64,000 nt of DNA from FEB-25 sp963822175 (lineage in GTDB: Bacteria; Chloroflexota; Anaerolineae; Anaerolineales; UBA4823), in contig CAWGGJ010000008.1 of the NCBI GenBank assembly GCA_963822175.1, positions 992,001 through 1,056,000 on the forward strand, given 5' to 3'. Under the pieces are notes generated by a model. The model had not been told where the DNA came from, made no database searches, and saw nothing but the letters and a program-made list of their open reading frames with translations. Both the position numbers and the translations under genes were made by a program. This document shows, in pieces, positions 25,002 through 34,748 of the stretch. The first letter of the stretch is position 1. Each line of letters opens with the position of its first letter.

Positions 25002-27998
25002 ATGGAAGTGAAGCTTAATATTAACCACCAGGATTTCATTGTGGATGTTACTCCTGGTGAAACTATCCTGAAACTACTGCGAAAGCTGGGTTATTTTGGG
25101 GTTAAACATGGATGCGAAACTGGCGATTGTGGTGCATGTACCGTCCTTATGGATGGGAAACCTGTTAATTCATGTCTGTTGCTGGCAGCACAAGCCGAAG
25201 ATCATATTATTCAAACCATTGAATCATTGGGAGAGCATCCTGACCAAGGGTGGCGAAGTAATCAGGGTTTACATCCAATCCAGCAGGCGTTCGTAGCCAA
25301 TGGTGCTATCCAGTGTGGATTCTGTACACCTGCCCAGGTCCTGGTTGCTTCGCATTTGATCGATAAAAATCCAAATCCGAGCGAGGCAGAGGTGAGGCAA
25401 GCGCTAACTGGTGTGCTTTGCCGCTGTACAGGGTACTTGAAACCTGTTCAGGCAATCATGGAAGCTGCTGAAATACTTCGTAAAGCACATGATTATTCAG
25501 ACCAAAAATTCGCAACGGATGAAACTGTTAAATTCATCTCCCCTGGTGCTTATTCTGGACAATCACTTCCGAAAATTATAGCTGGTAAAACTAAAAATAA
25601 TTTCCAGAGAATTGGCAAGCCTGATACGAAGGTGGATGCAATAAAGTTGGTTCTGGGAAAGCCTGCATTTGCTGCAGATGTTGATCTTCGGGGGATGCTG
25701 GTTGCTAAGGTCTTGCATAGCCCCTATGCACATGCGCGCATAAAAAATATCGACGTTGCCAAAGCCCGTGCACTACCTGGCGTTGCTGCAGTACTCACCT
25801 GGAAAGACATCCCACGGGTTGTTTATTCCACTGCAGGGCAATCGGATCCAATCCCTGGACCATTGGATACATTTTCCTTAGATAATAAGGTTCGTTTTGT
25901 TGGCGATCGGGTCGCTTTTGTTGCAGCGGAGACAGAAGAGATTGCTAATGAAGCCATAAACTTGATAGAAGTGGAATATGAACTAATTACACCACTTTTA
26001 GATCCTGAACTAGCTATGCAGCCTGGTGCACCCATCCTGCATGATGAAGTAGAATATGTAAACTTTTCAGAATCTGATCCTTCAAGAAATCTTGCTGCGA
26101 AAATTCGAATTGATATTGGTGATGTAGAGAAGGGATTTTCTGATGCAGATAAAATTATTGAAGCTGATTATACCGTTCCAAAAGTTCAGCAAGCCCATAT
26201 TGAACCGCATGTGGTCGTCACCTATTGGGATGAAGATGACCGTTTGGTCATCCGTACCAGTACTCAGGTACCATTCCATGCGCGGAGGATCCTGGCGCCA
26301 GTACTTGGTCTGCCCATCAAACGGATCCGGGTTATCAAACCACGCATTGGAGGTGGTTTCGGTGGGAAGCAGGAAGTGTTGATCGAAGATGTGGCTGCTC
26401 ATCTCACCATTGCAACTCGGAGGCCAGTGATCTTTGAATACACGCGTGAAGAAGAATTTATTGCATCACGCTCCCGACACCCGATGAGAATTCATATGAA
26501 GACCGGTGTTAAAAATGATGGCACGATCACTGCGAATTCTATGTATGCATTAACGGATACAGGTGCGTATGGCTGTCACGCGCTAACAGTGACGGGGAAT
26601 ACGGGTCACAAATCGATGGCAATGTACGTTGGTGATGGAAAATATCGCCAATCTCCCAATATCCGTTTTTATGCTGATGTTGTTTATACCAACCATCCAC
26701 CTGCTGGTGCCTATCGCGGATATGGCGTGCCTCAGGGGTATTGGCCTCTAGACCGGCACATGGAAAAAATTGCCCGAATATTAGGGATGGACCCAATTGA
26801 TTTCAGGTTGAAAAATGCAATTAGAGCAGGTGAGTTACACCCATTCAGCACAGCATGGAGTGAGGGCAGGGAGCCACGCCCTGAGGTGATCCAAACCTGT
26901 GGACTGGAAGAATGTGCCAAACAAGGAAGAAGTGCCATTGGCTGGGATGATAAATATGACCATGCAGAGTGGCATGTTGTTAACGGCAAGCCACACCTGC
27001 GGAGGGGAATTGGTGGAGCATTAGTGCTCCAAGGTACGGCTATCCCCTACCTGGATATGGGCGCAGCAAGCATTAAAATGAATGATGATGGCTCTTTCAA
27101 TTTACTAATTGGTGCGACAGATCTTGGTACAGGATCGGATACCGTGCTCGGTCAAATGGCAGCAGAAGTTTTAGGTGTTCCGTTGGAGGATGTGGTAGTT
27201 TATTCCTCTGATACAGACTTTACTCCATTTGACAAAGGTGCATATGCATCAAGTACCACTTATATATCAGGAAATGCTGTTATTAAGGCAGCACAGCAGG
27301 TCGCAGAACGCATCAAGGATAGAGCTGCAAAGATATTTAATACAAATTCTGATTCCAACCATGCAATTGACCCGAATGATATTAAATTGGCTGATTCGTG
27401 TGCCATTTCCTCGGATAATCGTAGGATAAGCCTGGCTGAGATTGCCTTAAATGCTCTACATCATACAGATCAAGAACAGATCATGGCAGTTGCATCATAT
27501 TATTCTCCTGTTGCACCACCTCCATTTGCAGCTCAATTTGCAGAAGTAATCCTGGATGTTGAAACTGGACAGGTAAATGTAGAAAAGTTGGTATCTGCCG
27601 TAGATTCAGGCATCATCGTTAATCCATTGACTGCCTCCGGGCAGATTGAGGGTGGCATGACACAGGCTCTCGGTTATGCAATCTGTGAAGAGATGGTATA
27701 TGATGATATGGGTGTTCCGCGGGAAAAAGATTTTCATAATTATCACATTATTCAATCACACGAGGTGCCTGACCTAGAAACGATATTTGTCGAAACTTTT
27801 GAACCAAGCCACCCATTTGGTGTAAAAGCTGTTGCAGAAATCCCCATGGATGGTATTGCTCCTGCAGTTGCAAATGCCATTTTAGATGCGAGCCTCAGCT
27901 TAAATAACGATATTGGGGTAAATATTGATGATAATCCAATTACCCCTGAGAAGGTTTGGCGAGCAATTAGAAAAAATTGCAATAAGAAAGCAGAATAA
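25002..27998 (+). CDS. Molybdenum hydroxylase, fused [2Fe-2S] and Mo-binding subunits
   Basis: 998 residues. Residues 1-160 are a CoxS-like domain: Cys38/43/46/58 for the plant-type [2Fe-2S] cluster and Cys105/108/140/142 for the second cluster. Residues ~200-990 form the Mo-binding subunit, with GGGFGGKQE, AYRGYG, DLGTGSDTVLGQMAAEVLG and the catalytic-glutamate region GVKAVAEIP. AYRGYG replaces the AYRCSFR loop of form I CO dehydrogenase, so it is not a CODH; purine or other N-heterocycle hydroxylation is more likely. The FAD subunit gene at 21355 would complete it. Confidence 0.9.
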   Translation: MEVKLNINHQDFIVDVTPGETILKLLRKLGYFGVKHGCETGDCGACTVLMDGKPVNSCLLLAAQAEDHIIQTIESLGEHPDQGWRSNQGLHPIQQAFVANGAIQCGFCTPAQVLVASHLIDKNPNPSEAEVRQALTGVLCRCTGYLKPVQAIMEAAEILRKAHDYSDQKFATDETVKFISPGAYSGQSLPKIIAGKTKNNFQRIGKPDTKVDAIKLVLGKPAFAADVDLRGMLVAKVLHSPYAHARIKNIDVAKARALPGVAAVLTWKDIPRVVYSTAGQSDPIPGPLDTFSLDNKVRFVGDRVAFVAAETEEIANEAINLIEVEYELITPLLDPELAMQPGAPILHDEVEYVNFSESDPSRNLAAKIRIDIGDVEKGFSDADKIIEADYTVPKVQQAHIEPHVVVTYWDEDDRLVIRTSTQVPFHARRILAPVLGLPIKRIRVIKPRIGGGFGGKQEVLIEDVAAHLTIATRRPVIFEYTREEEFIASRSRHPMRIHMKTGVKNDGTITANSMYALTDTGAYGCHALTVTGNTGHKSMAMYVGDGKYRQSPNIRFYADVVYTNHPPAGAYRGYGVPQGYWPLDRHMEKIARILGMDPIDFRLKNAIRAGELHPFSTAWSEGREPRPEVIQTCGLEECAKQGRSAIGWDDKYDHAEWHVVNGKPHLRRGIGGALVLQGTAIPYLDMGAASIKMNDDGSFNLLIGATDLGTGSDTVLGQMAAEVLGVPLEDVVVYSSDTDFTPFDKGAYASSTTYISGNAVIKAAQQVAERIKDRAAKIFNTNSDSNHAIDPNDIKLADSCAISSDNRRISLAEIALNALHHTDQEQIMAVASYYSPVAPPPFAAQFAEVILDVETGQVNVEKLVSAVDSGIIVNPLTASGQIEGGMTQALGYAICEEMVYDDMGVPREKDFHNYHIIQSHEVPDLETIFVETFEPSHPFGVKAVAEIPMDGIAPAVANAILDASLSLNNDIGVNIDDNPITPEKVWRAIRKNCNKKAE

Positions 27999-28068
27999 AA
28001 AGAGAGAAAAATAAAAGAGCGAACTTTGCGTGTAGTCATTTATCATACTTAAATACCAGGATTACTAA

Positions 28069-29415
28069 ATGGCGGAAAAAATATATATCATTGGACATGT
28101 AAATCCTGACACGGATTCAGTTGCAGCAGCAATGGGCTATGCCTGGCTATTGAAGGAACGGGATAGTCTGGAAACAGTCGCTGCACGTGCTGGTGCGATC
28201 AACCCACAAACGACATGGATATTGAAACGGCTTGGATTGGATCCTCCATTTCTTCTGACTGATGCTTCTCCCCGTTTTGAGGCAGTGTGCCATCGACTGG
28301 ATACTGTTAGTTCAGATAGCTCGTTGAGAGATGCCTGGGTGATTGCCAGCCGCACTGGAGGAGTGGCACCAGTGGTATCTGATGATGGAAAGCCCATCGG
28401 ATTAATCACAGGGTTTAGCCTATTCCAGTTTTTAAGCAGATTGGTCGGACCTTACCCCGAACGGAAGGAAATGCAGATCACAGAGCTGCTTAATCAGAAT
28501 TGCCTGGAAGCATGTGATAAAAAAGTACCAAGTTTTCAAAGCAGCATGCGCATAAGGGATGTGATTCACCGTATACTAAGAGAAGAATATAATGAATTTC
28601 TTGTGGTTGATGAAAAAGGGCATTACCTGGGTGTCACATATCAACGTGATGTGCTTAATCCTCCTCGCATAAAGGTGATCCTGGTAGACCATAATGAGCC
28701 TGGCCAGGCATTAGGCGCTCTGGAAGAAGCTGAGCTTCTAGAAATATTAGATCACCATCGGCTAGGCAATCATTCTACACATATTCCAATTCGATTTACT
28801 GTTGATATTGTCGGGAGTACAAGCACATTGATATCCGAACGAATCGAGGATGCCGGCTTGAGTGCCCCTCCTGCATTGGCTGGAATGCTTCTGGCGGGAT
28901 TGTTGTCTGATACGCTGATCCTCACCTCACCAACCACAACTCCACGTGATAAGCATGCAGGCGAACGTCTTGGTAGGTGGGCATTTAAGAAACCGGGTCC
29001 ATTACCAGGAGAGACGATAGAATCCTTTGGAAAATCCATAATTCAAGCGGGTGTAGGGTTGGAATCGCGAGACGCAATGGACATTGTTACCACCGATTTA
29101 AAACTTTACCAGGCAGGTAGATATAATTTCGCCATTGCCCAAGCCGAAGTAACTAACCTGTTGCAATTAGCAGATAACCTTGAAAGAGTACAAAGCGCAC
29201 TTAATACTCTACGTGAACAACGTGGACTTGATTTTGCAATGCTCATGGTAACGGACGTAGTGGGAAATTCAAGCAGGTTAGTTTTAGTTAACCCACCTCC
29301 TCTATTGGATGATCTCCCATACCCCCACTTGCCGGACGGTACCCTTCAAGCAAATGATGTTGTTTCACGGAAGAAACAATTACTACCGGTGGTTTTAGGT
29401 TTATTGGAGGAATAA
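28069..29415 (+). CDS. Manganese-dependent family II inorganic pyrophosphatase with CBS domains
   Basis: 448 residues. GHVNPDTDSVAAAMGYAW (~residues 8-25) and VDHNEPGQ plus LDHHRLGN (~205-230) are the DHH-phosphoesterase metal-binding motifs, and the C-terminal DHHA2 domain follows. Between the two DHH halves lies a regulatory insert with two CBS motifs (~70-130 and ~145-200), as in nucleotide-regulated clostridial enzymes. It hydrolyses pyrophosphate in the cytoplasm and is probably inhibited or activated by adenine nucleotides. Confidence 0.88.
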   Translation: MAEKIYIIGHVNPDTDSVAAAMGYAWLLKERDSLETVAARAGAINPQTTWILKRLGLDPPFLLTDASPRFEAVCHRLDTVSSDSSLRDAWVIASRTGGVAPVVSDDGKPIGLITGFSLFQFLSRLVGPYPERKEMQITELLNQNCLEACDKKVPSFQSSMRIRDVIHRILREEYNEFLVVDEKGHYLGVTYQRDVLNPPRIKVILVDHNEPGQALGALEEAELLEILDHHRLGNHSTHIPIRFTVDIVGSTSTLISERIEDAGLSAPPALAGMLLAGLLSDTLILTSPTTTPRDKHAGERLGRWAFKKPGPLPGETIESFGKSIIQAGVGLESRDAMDIVTTDLKLYQAGRYNFAIAQAEVTNLLQLADNLERVQSALNTLREQRGLDFAMLMVTDVVGNSSRLVLVNPPPLLDDLPYPHLPDGTLQANDVVSRKKQLLPVVLGLLEE

Positions 29416-29437
29416 TTCATACCTGTTTTTTTTTTAG

Positions 29438-29689
29438 ATGGATGACAATATGACGCTTTATCAAGCATTGGCTGAGATTGAAAATAACAATAATGCTGCA
29501 GCATTATGTACCATTGTTAGCAGTCATGGCTCAACACCGCGGCACACAACCAGTAAAATGCTGGTTTATCCCGATGGACATATCATGGGAACGGTTGGTG
29601 GTGGAGAAGTTGAAAACAGGGTGATCAAAGAAGCTTTGAAGGCAATTTTGGACAGAAAACCGAGATTATTAGAATATACATATGGCTGA
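29438..29689 (+). CDS. XdhC family protein, N-terminal part (frameshifted)
   Basis: Encodes the XdhC/CoxI N-terminal domain: AALCTIVSSHGSTPRHTTSKM, then GHIMGTVGGGEVENRV. The frame stops after LLEYTYG, while the C-terminal half continues in another frame as AEPERGDPGVCGG. Dropping one G of the GG at 29684-29685 makes the reading continuous. XdhC binds molybdenum cofactor and helps sulfurate and insert it into hydroxylases. Confidence 0.87.
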   Translation: MDDNMTLYQALAEIENNNNAAALCTIVSSHGSTPRHTTSKMLVYPDGHIMGTVGGGEVENRVIKEALKAILDRKPRLLEYTYG

Positions 29690-30215
29690 ACCTGAACGCG
29701 GTGACCCAGGTGTTTGTGGAGGCCAACTGGAGATTTTTGTGGAACCAATCATCCCGAAACCAATGCTGGTGGTAGTTGGAGTTGGTCATGTAGGAAAAGC
29801 AGTCGCACACCTGGCGAAATGGCTTGGATTTCTTGTTTCTATATGCGATGATAGAGCCGATTTCTGTACCCCGGTAGCAGTACCGGATGCCGATCAATTT
29901 TTTCCTATCCCCTTAGAGGATTTGTCCAAGCAATTAAATATCACTCCTTGGACTTATATCGTGATGACCACCCGCGGAGTGGATGTAGATATACGTGGAT
30001 TACCATTCGTATTGGAAACGCCAGCAGCATATATCGGTGTGATAGGCTCAAAAAGACGTTGGGCAACAACGACAAAAAAACTGATTGAGGCAGGTATACA
30101 ACCTGAAATGCTACAGAAAGTTCGTTCACCGATTGGTCTGGATATTCATGCCGAGACACCCGAAGAAATCGCCGTGAGCATAATGGCAGAAATCATCAAG
30201 TTACGCAGTCAATAA
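29682..30215 (+). CDS. XdhC family protein, C-terminal part (frameshifted)
   Basis: True coding begins near 29685. The CGGQLEIFVEPI block is followed by an XdhC Rossmann domain with VVGVGHVGKAVAHLA, VMTTRGVDVD and YIGVIGSKRRW. The ATG at 29682 lies at the break and is unlikely to be a real start. Restored length is about 257 residues, normal for XdhC. Gene order places it between the two molybdenum-hydroxylase sets. Confidence 0.87.
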   Translation: MAEPERGDPGVCGGQLEIFVEPIIPKPMLVVVGVGHVGKAVAHLAKWLGFLVSICDDRADFCTPVAVPDADQFFPIPLEDLSKQLNITPWTYIVMTTRGVDVDIRGLPFVLETPAAYIGVIGSKRRWATTTKKLIEAGIQPEMLQKVRSPIGLDIHAETPEEIAVSIMAEIIKLRSQ

Positions 30216-30225
30216 CGGAGATTAT

Positions 30226-31662
30226 ATGTGGCAAGATTATTATAGTGTGATTTCGATCGAAGATACAATCCGGCTTCTTGCTGAAAAAGGTCCAGAAGCA
30301 AGGATCATCGCAGGAGCCACTGATCTGATGTTGGAAATTGAACGGGGTGTACGAAAAGGTATTAATACTTTAATTGACGTTTCACGGATAGAAGGATTGA
30401 ACCAAATTAAGCTAGATGAAAACAACCACGTTCACATTGGAGCTCTTGTTACCCATGGGGAGTGTGCAGCGTCGAAAATCATAATCGAACAAGCGTTCCC
30501 GCTGGCAAAAGCATGTTGGGAGGTTGGTGCCCCTCAAATCAGGAATAGAGGCACTATTGCGGGTAATTTGATAACAGCCTCCCCAGCGAATGATACAATT
30601 CCACCCCTTATCGGATTAAACGCGAATGTTGTTCTTAAGTCTGTGCATGGAACCCGTGAAATACCGCTGTCAGAATTCTATAAAGGTGTCAGGGTCAACG
30701 TCATGCAGCCTGCTGAAATGATGTTGGAGGTAAATTTTCCTGCACTGAATAACAATGAGCGGGGGACATTTTATAAACTGGGTTTGCGGAAAGCTCAAGC
30801 GATCTCACTTGTAAATTGTGCTGTAATACTGACAATGGATGGAGAGAGAATTTCACATGCTTCCATTACCTTGGGAGCGGTTACGCCAGTGATAATCCAT
30901 GCTGAGGAAGCCGAAGAGTTTTTGTGTGGCAAAATTCCAGAAGAAGCCACAATTCTAAAAGCTGCAGAGCTGGCAATGTCCGCTGCTCGACCAATTAGTG
31001 ATATTCGTAGCTCGCAGGAGTATCGCCAGGAAATGGTTCGGGTCTGCGTTAAACGGGCATTAAGTGCGGTTGTTAAAGGTGAAGAGAAAATTGGCTACCC
31101 AAGGCAGCCTGTATTATTGAGAGCATGCTCAGATAAACACGGTTATCATTTTAATGAAGTTGTAGGATTGAATCACTCCCTCCATCATATAACTGGATCA
31201 GAACCAGCAATTGAGACCACGATTAATGGAAAGGAATATAAGTTTTCCTCTGGACAAAATAAATCGTTGCTTCGATTGATTCGCGAGGATGCTGGGTTGA
31301 TTGGAACAAAGGAAGGTTGTGCCGAAGGCGAGTGTGGAGCATGTACAGTTTTTATGGATGGAATGGCTGTGATGAGCTGCCTCGTACCAGCCGTGCGTGC
31401 TCATGGTGCGCATATCGTCACTATCGAGGGAATCATGCGGAATGGAAAATTGCATCCTGTGCAACAAGCATTTATAGACAAAGGTGCAGTCCAGTGTGGT
31501 TATTGTACTCCTGGATTTGTCATGTCTTCAGTAATGTTATTGGATGAATTCGAAAAACCAAGCGTCGATGAAATAAAGGAAGCCATAAGTGGGAATTTAT
31601 GTCGATGCACAGGATATTATTCAATTGTAGCTGCTGTTGAACAAGCTGCATTAAGCCATTAA
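30226..31662 (+). CDS. Molybdenum hydroxylase, fused FAD-binding and [2Fe-2S] subunits
   Basis: 478 residues. The N-terminal ~285 residues are CoxM-like, with IIAGATDLMLEIERG and the canonical QIRNRGTIAGNLITASPAND loop. Residues ~325-478 are CoxS-like, with CAEGECGACT (~365-374) for one [2Fe-2S] cluster and CGYCTPGF plus NLCRCTGYY for the other. This fusion order (FAD then FeS) is the mirror of the fusion at 25002. The separate Mo subunit at 41686 could complete it. A GGAG lies 5 bp before the ATG; it follows xdhC by 10 bp. Confidence 0.9.
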   Translation: MWQDYYSVISIEDTIRLLAEKGPEARIIAGATDLMLEIERGVRKGINTLIDVSRIEGLNQIKLDENNHVHIGALVTHGECAASKIIIEQAFPLAKACWEVGAPQIRNRGTIAGNLITASPANDTIPPLIGLNANVVLKSVHGTREIPLSEFYKGVRVNVMQPAEMMLEVNFPALNNNERGTFYKLGLRKAQAISLVNCAVILTMDGERISHASITLGAVTPVIIHAEEAEEFLCGKIPEEATILKAAELAMSAARPISDIRSSQEYRQEMVRVCVKRALSAVVKGEEKIGYPRQPVLLRACSDKHGYHFNEVVGLNHSLHHITGSEPAIETTINGKEYKFSSGQNKSLLRLIREDAGLIGTKEGCAEGECGACTVFMDGMAVMSCLVPAVRAHGAHIVTIEGIMRNGKLHPVQQAFIDKGAVQCGYCTPGFVMSSVMLLDEFEKPSVDEIKEAISGNLCRCTGYYSIVAAVEQAALSH

Positions 31663-31680
31663 AGCTGGTGGAGGTGATAT

Positions 31681-32079
31681 ATGGGTTTCTCAGCACAAAA
31701 ATTCCGTAAAGAGAAAGAAGAACGGCCATGGAAAGTTCATCCTGCCTGGCGGGGGATTGGTTGTGTGTTTATTATTCTGATACCGATCATGGCCTGGTAT
31801 ACAGCTGCGATTATTCTGCAATATAAAATGCCTATACCAATTCCATATTCTCTAACCAGACCACTTACAATCCAGGCTGTACATGTTGCTGAAATCGACC
31901 AGATTTTCGCTGCGTTCAATCAATATACAGCTGCGCATCACTTAACTGGAGCTCAGTTCTTCCTTACAGCTATCTTGATGGTGATTGGATTCGGCATATT
32001 ATCAGTTATTTATGCAATGATGTACCGGGTTGCAGGTCCACCACGCTATGGCCCATTCGACGTACCCCCGATCAAATGA
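31681..32079 (+). CDS. Small two-span membrane protein, function unknown
   Basis: 132 residues. The N-terminal ~20 residues are charged, then spans at ~26-46 and ~97-118 flank a ~50-residue extracytoplasmic loop. The C-terminus ends RYGPFDVPPIK. A strong GGAGGTGAT ribosome-binding site precedes the ATG. I do not recognise the family. It sits 18 bp after the FAD-FeS hydroxylase subunit and 16 bp before a 574-residue unknown, so it probably belongs to that operon. Confidence 0.65.
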   Translation: MGFSAQKFRKEKEERPWKVHPAWRGIGCVFIILIPIMAWYTAAIILQYKMPIPIPYSLTRPLTIQAVHVAEIDQIFAAFNQYTAAHHLTGAQFFLTAILMVIGFGILSVIYAMMYRVAGPPRYGPFDVPPIK

Positions 32080-32095
32080 CGAAGGCGAAGGCTAA

Positions 32096-33820
32096 ATGGA
32101 ACGGACAGTTCCCAGCACAGCATCTGAAGAAATAGATTTATACCAGCGCACTTATTATTCATTGCTACGTTCTTCCTCGGAAGTGCAAATTCGTACTCTG
32201 GAAGAAGCCCATGCTGGGATGAAATCACTATTGCACTCAAAAGCTCGCGATGTAGATCCGGATATGTCGGCATTTCTTTATTGCTTGCTCAGGCTCCCGG
32301 ATTGTATTCACCAGGTGCAGCTGATCGTCCTGGGGCAAGGACCGCAGGTATTCTCCCAGTCAGGATATGAAGGTATCGAAGGTTGGGACTCTGTTGCTGC
32401 AGTCGCACGTCGGAGGCGATGCTTTTTCAATGGTGTGGATACCCTGGCTTGTTTTATCGCCAGCGTGAGTGATATTGATGATGTCATACCAATCCTTACT
32501 GCATATCAAATTGAATGGAACAAAATCCATGCCTTATTGAAAAGGAAAGGTTTAATATCATTCATTGATCAAGGACAAAAAGAACTCCGCGAAGATGAGT
32601 TTATTCTCCTGGCTCAAACATTACATTGTCCGGTTGAGGACATTGAGCGATTAAAAACCGTTTGGGGAAAAAACTTTATAACCAATTTACAGCAAATTAC
32701 TGCTGAGCCCCGTAAAATAAAAGTAAAACTTTTAAGTGGCTCGCTGGTTGAATATCGCCGTGCAACAGATATCTGGTGGGAGCACATAGCGCAGGTATGC
32801 CCGGAGCTGAGTAAAAGACCGGTTTATTTCATCTCCAGCAATCCACATAGTCTGGTTAACCTTCTCTCAGGTTATGCACGCAAGTACAAACAGAAGCTTA
32901 TTGATTATATGAAGGAAACTAATAATGATGAGCTTCAACATGAATGGGAGAATATACTTGCGCAACAAGTTGTCTCTAGCCAGGAAAATTTTCTATACTA
33001 CATCCTGAAGAAGTTTCAGCAGACAAAACAAGCAACAGATTTTGTTAATGCTCAACTACAAGCTGAGAATGATTGTGGAATACTGAAGGTTTCGAGTGAA
33101 CATAGTTTTGATGTAGACGCACAGATCATTGAGCTCAACCGTATCTGCGCTGAAACTCTAGATCCTCGCCTCCAGGATGGAGATCTATCATTCCTTGGTT
33201 ATAGTGATGCCATCCTGATCAATATCGATTACCCGCTGGGAATGGCAGCATACAATATATTATCTGAAGTCGCTGAGCATGTTGAAAAAATTCTCGGCAT
33301 ATATATAATGGGGAAATCTGCTTCATTGAACTGTGCCGTCGGTGATATTGAAATACCTAATGTCGTTCATGATGAACACTCAAAAAACACATACCTCTTT
33401 CAAAACTGCTTTACTGCATCGCATGTAACACCATATTTAATGTATGGTACGGTTCTCGATAACCAAAAATGTGTCACCGTGCGAGGTACATTTTTACAAA
33501 ATCCACATTACATGGATGTGTTTTATCGAGAAGGATATACAGATATTGAGATGGAGGCTGGACCTTATTTATCAGCAATCTATGAAATGTTTCGTCCCCA
33601 AAGGCACCCCGTAAACGAAATTGTAAATCTCTATGAAGTACCATTTGACCTGGGTATCATCCACTATGTTTCAGATAACCCAATGGGGAAGGGGAAAAAT
33701 CTTGGTGCAGGGAGCCTGTCCTATTTTGGCATGGACTCGACATATGCCTCAACTGTTGCAGTATTAAAGCGTATATTTCTGATGGAGAAAAATCGAATTT
33801 CGATGGAGAGAACCGACTAG
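32096..33820 (+). CDS. Unrecognised 574-aa protein with nucleosidase/phosphorylase-like C-terminus
   Basis: The first ~330 residues are mostly helical and match nothing I can name; a segment at ~160-190 (VEDIERLKTVWGKNF) looks like a helix-turn-helix but may not be. The C-terminal ~200 residues contain CAVGDIEIPNVVHDE and the motif TDIEMEAGPYLSAIYE, which resemble the GD(I/V)V.P and E-M-E motifs of nucleoside phosphorylases and nucleosidases. It may correspond to DUF6909, but I say so from memory. A purine-related role would fit the xanthine-dehydrogenase-type neighbours. It has no signal peptide or membrane span. Confidence 0.55.
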   Translation: MERTVPSTASEEIDLYQRTYYSLLRSSSEVQIRTLEEAHAGMKSLLHSKARDVDPDMSAFLYCLLRLPDCIHQVQLIVLGQGPQVFSQSGYEGIEGWDSVAAVARRRRCFFNGVDTLACFIASVSDIDDVIPILTAYQIEWNKIHALLKRKGLISFIDQGQKELREDEFILLAQTLHCPVEDIERLKTVWGKNFITNLQQITAEPRKIKVKLLSGSLVEYRRATDIWWEHIAQVCPELSKRPVYFISSNPHSLVNLLSGYARKYKQKLIDYMKETNNDELQHEWENILAQQVVSSQENFLYYILKKFQQTKQATDFVNAQLQAENDCGILKVSSEHSFDVDAQIIELNRICAETLDPRLQDGDLSFLGYSDAILINIDYPLGMAAYNILSEVAEHVEKILGIYIMGKSASLNCAVGDIEIPNVVHDEHSKNTYLFQNCFTASHVTPYLMYGTVLDNQKCVTVRGTFLQNPHYMDVFYREGYTDIEMEAGPYLSAIYEMFRPQRHPVNEIVNLYEVPFDLGIIHYVSDNPMGKGKNLGAGSLSYFGMDSTYASTVAVLKRIFLMEKNRISMERTD

Positions 33821-33854
33821 GCTAGCTACGATTGCATGTCCTATAGACTTTTGT

Positions 33855-34748
33855 TTAATTAATTTGCGTTAATGTGTTCAACGGTTTTCGTAAACCGTGG
33901 GGGTAATAATTCTTGATCATATGTTGTACCCTTCTTCCCCAACCGATCGGAAAACCATCTACTGTGACCAAAACCCATCCATTCTCACCGGGAAAGGTAA
34001 AACTTTCTCCGGCAAGATACATTGGAACACGTTCGTCATCCCACTTCAACGGTATAGTTTGTAAAGCCATTTCAGCTTGAATTCCCATCGCCATGGCATG
34101 AGATGGGATAAATCGGTCTTTCTGGATTGTTCCAAGCCACCATCCTGGATGAATTATATTGAGGCCGGTAAGAATGGGGGTCTCATCGGACGTTTGGTAG
34201 ACGTATGATCCTTCCAGGCTTAATCGTTCGGGAATAAATGGCTTAATCAGAGTCGAGCGAGAAAATTCATCCACCGCAGAATTAATGTAAGGATTGTTCT
34301 TTGACCTGCGTGACTTTTCAAGTCTCTTAAATCTTTTATTTGATAATTTATTTTTCTCAACTGATCCATCTTTTCGTAATACACCAATAAAATGCCCTTC
34401 ACCTGGGCATTTATGGGGCCATATACGCTTTGCCTGGGCAAGGTTAGAAGAATGCGGCAGCCCGATCCATTCAGGATGTGCTGGTAGTAAACCTGGAAGT
34501 TGTATATCTGAGCATAATTGGAATTCAGGGTGTATATGCAAAAATCCCGACAATGACTCCTTCATTTTCCTCCGGTGAGAAGGTACAAGTTGTGTAAGCA
34601 AGGTAACCCCCTGCTTTAACCATCCTGGATGCTTGCTCAATAATACCGGTTTGACGAATTGCACAACTTGATGGAAGGTCAGGTTTCCATTCCTTGCGAG
34701 CAATATCGCCTCTGCGGAACATCCCCTCTCCCGAGCAGGGAGCATCAA
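33855..34748 (-). CDS. rsmF: RsmF-like rRNA methyltransferase, C-terminal part (frameshifted)
   Basis: True coding begins near 34540 with GFLHIHPEFQL. The rest holds the accessory and PUA-like C-terminal domains (KRIWPHKCPGEGHFIGVL, then GWVLVTVDGFPIGWGR) found in NSUN/RsmF-type tRNA and rRNA cytosine-5 methyltransferases. The upstream ~70 codons of this frame are a shadow of the catalytic domain. Removing one base in the A-run at 34540-34544 (top strand) joins it to the N-terminal part. Confidence 0.85.
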   Translation of the reverse strand: MMLPARERGCSAEAILLARNGNLTFHQVVQFVKPVLLSKHPGWLKQGVTLLTQLVPSHRRKMKESLSGFLHIHPEFQLCSDIQLPGLLPAHPEWIGLPHSSNLAQAKRIWPHKCPGEGHFIGVLRKDGSVEKNKLSNKRFKRLEKSRRSKNNPYINSAVDEFSRSTLIKPFIPERLSLEGSYVYQTSDETPILTGLNIIHPGWWLGTIQKDRFIPSHAMAMGIQAEMALQTIPLKWDDERVPMYLAGESFTFPGENGWVLVTVDGFPIGWGRRVQHMIKNYYPHGLRKPLNTLTQIN

